NCBI GenBank assembly: GCA_021827225.1
Contig: JAKAXG010000212.1
Coordinates: forward strand, 1 to 7,232
DNA from: Actinomycetes bacterium
GTDB taxonomy: Bacteria; Actinomycetota; Acidimicrobiia; Acidimicrobiales; Palsa-688
Direction of reading: 5' to 3'
Length of the DNA stretch: 7,232 nt
Notes under the pieces: generated by a model
Seen by the model: the letters and a program-made list of their open reading frames with translations, nothing else
What the model was told of the DNA's origin: nothing
The model's database searches: none
Shown: piece after piece, positions 5,592 to 7,232 of the stretch
Layout: each line of letters starts with the position of its first letter
Position numbering within the stretch: position 1 is the first letter of the stretch
Position numbers and translations under genes: made by a program

Positions 5592-6427
5592 AGGCCGAGG
5601 CCGAAGCGGGTGACCCGGTCCCGCAGCCCGGTCGGCGTGTAGCGCTGGGCCAGGTTGAGCGCCAGGGCGTCCAGCCCGACCAGGTACCGCTCCGCCGGGA
5701 ACCGGCAGGTCAGGGCCCGGCCCACCACGCCGGCGACCCGGGTCGGGTCACCCATCAGCGGCTCGGTGAGCCTCAGGCCGGTCGAGGACCGGCGGTAGGC
5801 CCTCTCGTAGCCGGAACCGGCCCGCACCGCCGCTGTCTCGGCCACCTCTCCCCAGATACCCGTCCGGAACCCGCCGGGCTCCACCAGCACCACCTTGATG
5901 CCGGCGGAAGCCACCTCCATGCGCAACGCGTCGCTCAGGGCTTCCAGGGCGTGCTTGGCCCCGGAGTACCATCCCGCCAGAGGGGCGGTGGTCCGGCCGA
6001 AGATGGAGGACATGTTGACCACCCTCCCCCCGCCGGAGGCGCGCATGTGGGGAATGGCCAGCCGGCTGAGCCGCATCGGGGCCATCACCATCGTCTCCAT
6101 GAGCATCCTGGCCTCGTCGTCACCGACGTCCTCCACCGCCCCCATCCCGCCATAGCCGGCGTTGTTGATCAGGCCCCACGGCCTCAACTCGTCGATCGCA
6201 TCGCCGCAGCGGTCGGTGTCGGTGACGTCGAGAAGGACGGTTTCCACCTCCACCCCGGCCCGGGCCGCGGCCCGCCGTACCAGGCGGCCCTTGGCCTCGG
6301 AGCGCACGCTGCCCACGGAGCGGAACCCGAGACGGGCGACTTCGAGGGTGGTGGCCAGGCCGATCCCCGAGTTGGCCCCGGTTGTGAGGACCACCCGGTT
6401 GGCCCGGTCACCTTCGGCTGCACTCAT
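5588..6427 (-). CDS. Classical short-chain dehydrogenase/reductase (SDR)
   Basis: This 279-residue soluble Rossmann-fold oxidoreductase has the length of the classical SDR group. The cofactor loop TGANSGIG is at 16-23, with DVTD (67-70) at the adenine-binding position, NNAG at 88-91, catalytic Ser141 in NMSSIFG, and Tyr154 with Lys158 in YSGAK, followed by PGG (184-186). The catalytic set is complete. Arg42 after the second strand (GSVRSE) hints at NADP(H), but this is not decisive. The substrate cannot be assigned; the variable C-terminal region (about 190-279) matches no substrate class I can name. ATG 6427-6425 is preceded by a clear SD, GGAGG (6437-6433), five bases away. The gene diverges from the sensor gene at 6688. 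A 193-base gap with a hairpin follows it, so it may be a transcription unit apart from the glycosyltransferase genes. Confidence 0.93.
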   Translation of the reverse strand: MSAAEGDRANRVVLTTGANSGIGLATTLEVARLGFRSVGSVRSEAKGRLVRRAAARAGVEVETVLLDVTDTDRCGDAIDELRPWGLINNAGYGGMGAVEDVGDDEARMLMETMVMAPMRLSRLAIPHMRASGGGRVVNMSSIFGRTTAPLAGWYSGAKHALEALSDALRMEVASAGIKVVLVEPGGFRTGIWGEVAETAAVRAGSGYERAYRRSSTGLRLTEPLMGDPTRVAGVVGRALTCRFPAERYLVGLDALALNLAQRYTPTGLRDRVTRFGLGL

Positions 6428-6447
6428 GATCGCCTCCGCTGGACATG

Positions 6448-6476
6448 GCTCGTATGTTCCCGCGACGAGCGTTCAA
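6448..6476 (-). promoter_or_regulatory. Putative SDR promoter with overlapping operator-like dyad
   Basis: On the minus strand a -35-like TTGAAC (6476-6471) is followed after 16 bases by a weak -10-like TACGAG (6454-6449), about 20 bases before the SDR start. A perfect 6-base inverted repeat, GCTCGT (6448-6453) and ACGAGC (6465-6470) with an 11-base spacer, covers the spacer and the -10. A dimeric regulator bound there would block the promoter. Both the promoter and the operator are read by eye and unproven. Confidence 0.35.
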
Positions 6477-6687
6477 ACCACAGCCCACGACCGCCCGGCC
6501 CCCCGCTGGTAGATCCGGAGGTCACGGATCGGGACCGGCCCCGGGATGGGCCGTTCGGTCGCGGCGGCGGATGGGGTATTGGAACCTCCGTGGCCAGCTT
6601 CGCAGTCGCCCGTCGCCCCCTACCGGAAGTTGCCCGCAACCCGGCGACCACCCTTCGGTCCCGCTTCGCCTACCCTCCGGTTCGGAG
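6477..6687. other. Remainder of the divergent intergenic region upstream of the sensor gene
   Basis: This stretch should hold the promoter of the sensor gene at 6688, but no clear sigma-70-type pair is visible. GGAACC near 6580-6585, followed about 17 bases later by AGTC, is a loose ECF-sigma-like arrangement and far from certain. The minus-strand ORFs across this stretch are Arg/Pro/Gly-rich and look non-coding. Confidence 0.3.
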
Positions 6688-7232
6688 ATGACCGGTACCG
6701 GCTGGGAACGGGCGTTGTTCGGGCCGAGTGAGACCGGCCAGGTGATGTCGGAGTTCGACTGGTCCGCCACGTCTGTGGGCGATCCGGAGGGATGGCCGCT
6801 GCTGCTCCAGACGCTGGTCCGGCTGATGCTGTCATCGCGCTTCCCGATGTGGCTCGGGTGGGGACCGGAACTGGCCTTCTTCTACAACGACGCCTACGCC
6901 CGGGGCACGCTCGGGGTGAAGCATCCATGGGCGCTGGCCCGGCCGGCCTCGCAGGTATGGTCCGAGATATGGACCGACCTCTCCCCTCGGGTGGGGGCGG
7001 TGGTGGACTCCGGGCAGGCCACCTGGGACGAGGCCCTGCTCCTGTTCCTCGAACGCAGCGGATACCGGGAGGAGACCTACCACACGTTCTCCTACAGCCC
7101 CGTCAGCGACCTCGATGGCAGGATCGTCGGCCTGCTGTGCGTGGTGAGCGAGGAAACGTCGCGCGTCATAGCGGAACGTCGGATGGAGACGATCCGGGAT
7201 CTGGCGTCGCGGGTGTCGGCGGCCCGGACGAT
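6688..7232 (+). CDS. PAS-type sensor protein, N-terminal part (3' end outside window)
   Basis: The plus-strand frame is open from ATG 6688 to the window edge, giving 181 full codons. The N-terminus has the hallmarks of a sensor module common in actinobacterial and proteobacterial signalling proteins: ALFGPSETGQVMSEFDW, PEGWP (33-37), SRFPMWLGWGPELAFFYNDAY (50-70, PAS-like), GVKHPWALARPASQVW, and TWDEALLLFLERSGY followed by ETYHTFSYSPV (129-139) and GRIVGLLCVVSEET (144-157). These modules head histidine kinases, GGDEF proteins or SpoIIE-type phosphatases; the helical stretch RVIAERRMETIRDLASRVSAAR (159-180) leads to the missing output domain, so the activity cannot be assigned. No transmembrane segment is seen, so a cytoplasmic sensor is likely. 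No well-placed SD precedes ATG 6688; a GTG/ATG pair at codons 19-20 is a possible alternative start but would cut into the conserved N-terminus. Confidence 0.88.
   Translation, partial: MTGTGWERALFGPSETGQVMSEFDWSATSVGDPEGWPLLLQTLVRLMLSSRFPMWLGWGPELAFFYNDAYARGTLGVKHPWALARPASQVWSEIWTDLSPRVGAVVDSGQATWDEALLLFLERSGYREETYHTFSYSPVSDLDGRIVGLLCVVSEETSRVIAERRMETIRDLASRVSAART

Noticed and set aside
5951..6691. 246-codon plus-strand ORF opposite the SDR gene.
   Set aside because: The SDR frame has every catalytic motif and a good SD; the opposite frame is low complexity without recognisable domains.
6424..6770. Two overlapping minus-strand ORFs (75 and 82 codons) in the divergent gap near 6424-6770.
   Set aside because: Products are Arg/Pro/Ser/Gly-rich without motifs, and they overlap the starts of the SDR and sensor genes; no good ribosome binding site was seen.

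Overview
This is an ordinary-looking chromosomal stretch from a high-GC bacterium, most likely an actinomycete in the broad sense (Actinomycetota). The support is GC-dominated third codon positions, GTG starts, tight stop/start overlaps, and actinobacterial-style protein variants: a NIPA-like DMT transporter and an FDW/PEGW/SRFPMWLGWG sensor N-terminus. The exact lineage cannot be fixed from the sequence. No phage, IS element, CRISPR array, tRNA or rRNA was seen.

Layout. From the left edge to 855 there is the N-terminal part of an AI-2E/PerM-family membrane protein on the minus strand, cut by the window edge. It diverges from a plus-strand run of three genes: a cysteine-type glutathione peroxidase (946-1434), a PAS-GGDEF diguanylate cyclase (1523-2392) and a YfcE/MJ0936-type metallophosphoesterase (2430-2942). 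This run meets a minus-strand group tail to tail; the two stop codons lie inside one small perfect dyad. Read in its own direction, the minus group is: an SDR oxidoreductase (6427-5588), a 193-base gap with a doubtful 65-codon ORF, an MGDG-synthase/GT28-like glycosyltransferase (5394-4267), a NIPA-like DMT transporter (4248-3352) and a YjbQ/UPF0047 protein (3355-2951). The last three are packed like an operon, with an 18-base gap and then an ATGA overlap. After a 260-base divergent intergenic region, a plus-strand sensor gene begins at 6688 and runs off the right edge.

Working together. The glycosyltransferase-transporter-YjbQ trio is probably one transcript with coupled translation, but the three families share no known pathway. 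The left plus-strand trio joins peroxide detoxification, c-di-GMP synthesis and a small phosphoesterase; co-transcription is plausible but unproven. Two genes carry sensor-type N-termini: the PAS-GGDEF protein and the truncated protein at the right edge.

I found no convincing new biological system. The items most worth a second look are the small ORF bridging the SDR and glycosyltransferase genes, the dyad across the convergent stops, the dyad in the putative SDR promoter, and the glycosyltransferase-transporter-YjbQ linkage.
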